From NCBI GenBank assembly GCA_025352845.1, contig JANXSC010000342.1, positions 1-6,053 of the forward strand: a stretch of 6,053 bases of DNA. The letters run 5' to 3'. Each line of letters opens with the position of its first letter. Position 1 is the first letter of the stretch. The DNA is from Opitutaceae bacterium (GTDB lineage Bacteria; Verrucomicrobiota; Verrucomicrobiia; Opitutales; Opitutaceae). Made by a program: the position numbers and the translations under genes. The notes beneath the pieces were generated by a model. It had not been told where the DNA came from. It made no database searches and was given only the letters and a program-made list of their open reading frames with translations. Shown piece after piece: positions 5,408-6,053 of the stretch.

Positions 5408-5591
5408 GTGCGCGTGAATCCGCCTGTCATTGTTTTGGCTGCAGCCAGAATTGGTCGTTGTGTCGAAAAACACGGGCGGGTCTTCGATGCACGATGAAGG
5501 TCAATTGCCGCCGCGACCGCGAGCTGTCGACATTTTTGCGGTGAACGTGCTTCTGATAATCCGACTACATCGCGCGGACACCGACTAACCC
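5408..5591. other. 184-bp spacer between aldolase and barstar genes
   Basis: I see no recognised gene here. The spacer holds the palindrome at 5436-5447 and a direct repeat CCGACTA (5561-5567 and 5581-5587). On the minus strand a frame of 63 codons fills it from a GTG at 5595, overlapping the aldolase stop, to a TGA at 5404 that overlaps the barstar ATG. Its translation matches no family I know, and it is not annotated as a gene. The base composition resembles the barstar gene more than the aldolase. Confidence 0.5.
5436..5447. promoter_or_regulatory. Perfect 12-bp palindrome upstream of the barstar gene
   Basis: TGGCTGCAGCCA is a perfect dyad. Allowing one mismatched pair it extends to 18 bp (5433-5450, 16 of 18 bases symmetric). 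Its centre is about 35 bp upstream of the barstar ATG on the minus strand, a suitable place for an operator. No matching regulator is known to me. Confidence 0.3.
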
Positions 5592-6053
5592 TCACTCCAC
5601 CGGTCGATACCCATACGCGCGGAAGCGTTCGGCGACGCGGGTGATTTCATCGACGTCGAGGATCACGGGCGGGAGGCCGGTTGCGAGGGTGGCGAGGTAG
5701 AGTTTGGCGAGTTGCTCGGCTTCGACCGCGAGCGAGAGTGCGTGGGCGAGGGTGTCGCCGAGCACGATGAGGCCGTGGTTCGCGAGGAGTGTGGCGCGGC
5801 GGCCGGCGAGGGCGTGGACGATATTGGCGGAGAGTTCGTCGGTGCCGAAGGTCGCGTAGTCGGCGCAACGGATGTCGTCGCCGCCGAAGAGCGCGACGAG
5901 GTAGTGCAGCGCAGGGATGCTGCGGCGCAGGCACGAGACAGCGGTCGCGTGCGTGCTGTGCGTGTGGAGCACGGCGCGGGCGTCGGGCCGCGCGCGCATG
6001 ATCGCGAGGTGGAAGGGCAGCTCGCTCGACGGGCGGCGCGCGCCGGTGCAGGT
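5592..6053 (-). CDS. fucA: Class II aldolase, L-fuculose-phosphate aldolase type (5' end outside window)
   Basis: The last 153 residues of a class II aldolase/adducin-family enzyme; the N-terminus lies beyond the right edge. Zinc aldolases of this type split L-fuculose 1-phosphate, or related deoxyketose phosphates, into dihydroxyacetone phosphate and lactaldehyde. The visible part follows E. coli FucA closely from about residue 63 to its end at 215, with no length difference. SSELPFHLA holds the catalytic Glu (Glu73 in E. coli), HTHSTHATAVS holds two zinc histidines (His92 and His94), and ANHGL holds the third (His155). SIPALHY, GGDDI, YATFGTDELS and the C-terminal ERFRAYGYRP are also FucA-like. 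The missing first 60 or so residues contain the phosphate-binding loop. The exact sugar cannot be decided; rhamnulose- or 5-deoxyribulose-phosphate aldolase is possible. No other fucose gene is visible in the window. Confidence 0.85.
   Translation of the reverse strand, partial: TCTGARRPSSELPFHLAIMRARPDARAVLHTHSTHATAVSCLRRSIPALHYLVALFGGDDIRCADYATFGTDELSANIVHALAGRRATLLANHGLIVLGDTLAHALSLAVEAEQLAKLYLATLATGLPPVILDVDEITRVAERFRAYGYRPVE

Noticed and set aside
5551..5595. Integron attC-like site near the barstar gene
   Set aside because: The TTAGTC/GACTAA sequences do not fit the GTTRRRY/RYYYAAC core sites, and no second core or integrase is visible.
1..6053. tRNA genes, CRISPR array, insertion sequence or transposase
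   Set aside because: None seen: no cloverleaf, no regularly spaced repeats with unique spacers, no transposase motifs on either strand.

Overview
This is an ordinary-looking stretch of high-G+C bacterial chromosome carrying nine recognisable protein genes or gene fragments. No rRNA, tRNA, CRISPR array or transposase was found. The gene set is core metabolism and information processing: Fe-S assembly, quinone methylation, an HU/IHF-type nucleoid protein, histidyl-tRNA synthetase, cytidine deaminase, a DNA alkyl-repair protein, a dNTP triphosphohydrolase and a fuculose-phosphate-type aldolase. One barstar-like immunity gene of different base composition lies among them. A Verrucomicrobia/Opitutus-like host is my best guess, from G+C, the HisRS variant and the scarcity of Shine-Dalgarno sites. 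That is inference and not proven by the window.

Layout: (1) 1-57, + strand, tail of an IscA/ErpA-type carrier, convergent with (2) menG/ubiE at 73-774, - strand. (3) A divergent spacer (775-907) carries a plausible promoter, a small palindrome and the one clear Shine-Dalgarno of the window, leading into the HU-family gene at 908-1255. (4) hisS at 1386-2699 follows after a hairpin plus A5T5 tract. (5) cdd (2720-3133, -) is convergent with hisS across a short hairpin. It lies downstream of (6) an ogt-type methyltransferase (3189-3678, -) that has a one-base frameshift just after its active-site PCHR motif. The 55-bp ogt-cdd gap is entirely a paired REP-like palindrome. (7) dgt (3766-5034, +) diverges from ogt across an 87-bp spacer made of GAAGAGTGAA-type direct and inverted repeats. 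(8) A barstar-family gene (5072-5407, -) is A+T-richer than its neighbours and has no visible RNase partner. (9) The last 153 residues of a FucA-type class II aldolase (5592-6053, -) run off the right edge.

Functional links: cdd, dgt and ogt sit side by side and all act on nucleotide pools or on DNA bases. They may form a loose nucleotide-salvage/repair neighbourhood, but only ogt and cdd share a strand and could be co-transcribed. The aldolase and barstar share a strand, and a 63-codon frame touches both. I found no convincing new multi-gene system. The best leads are the REP element that supplies both gene boundaries between ogt and cdd, the ogt frameshift, the HisRS lacking the motif 3 arginine, and the orphan barstar.
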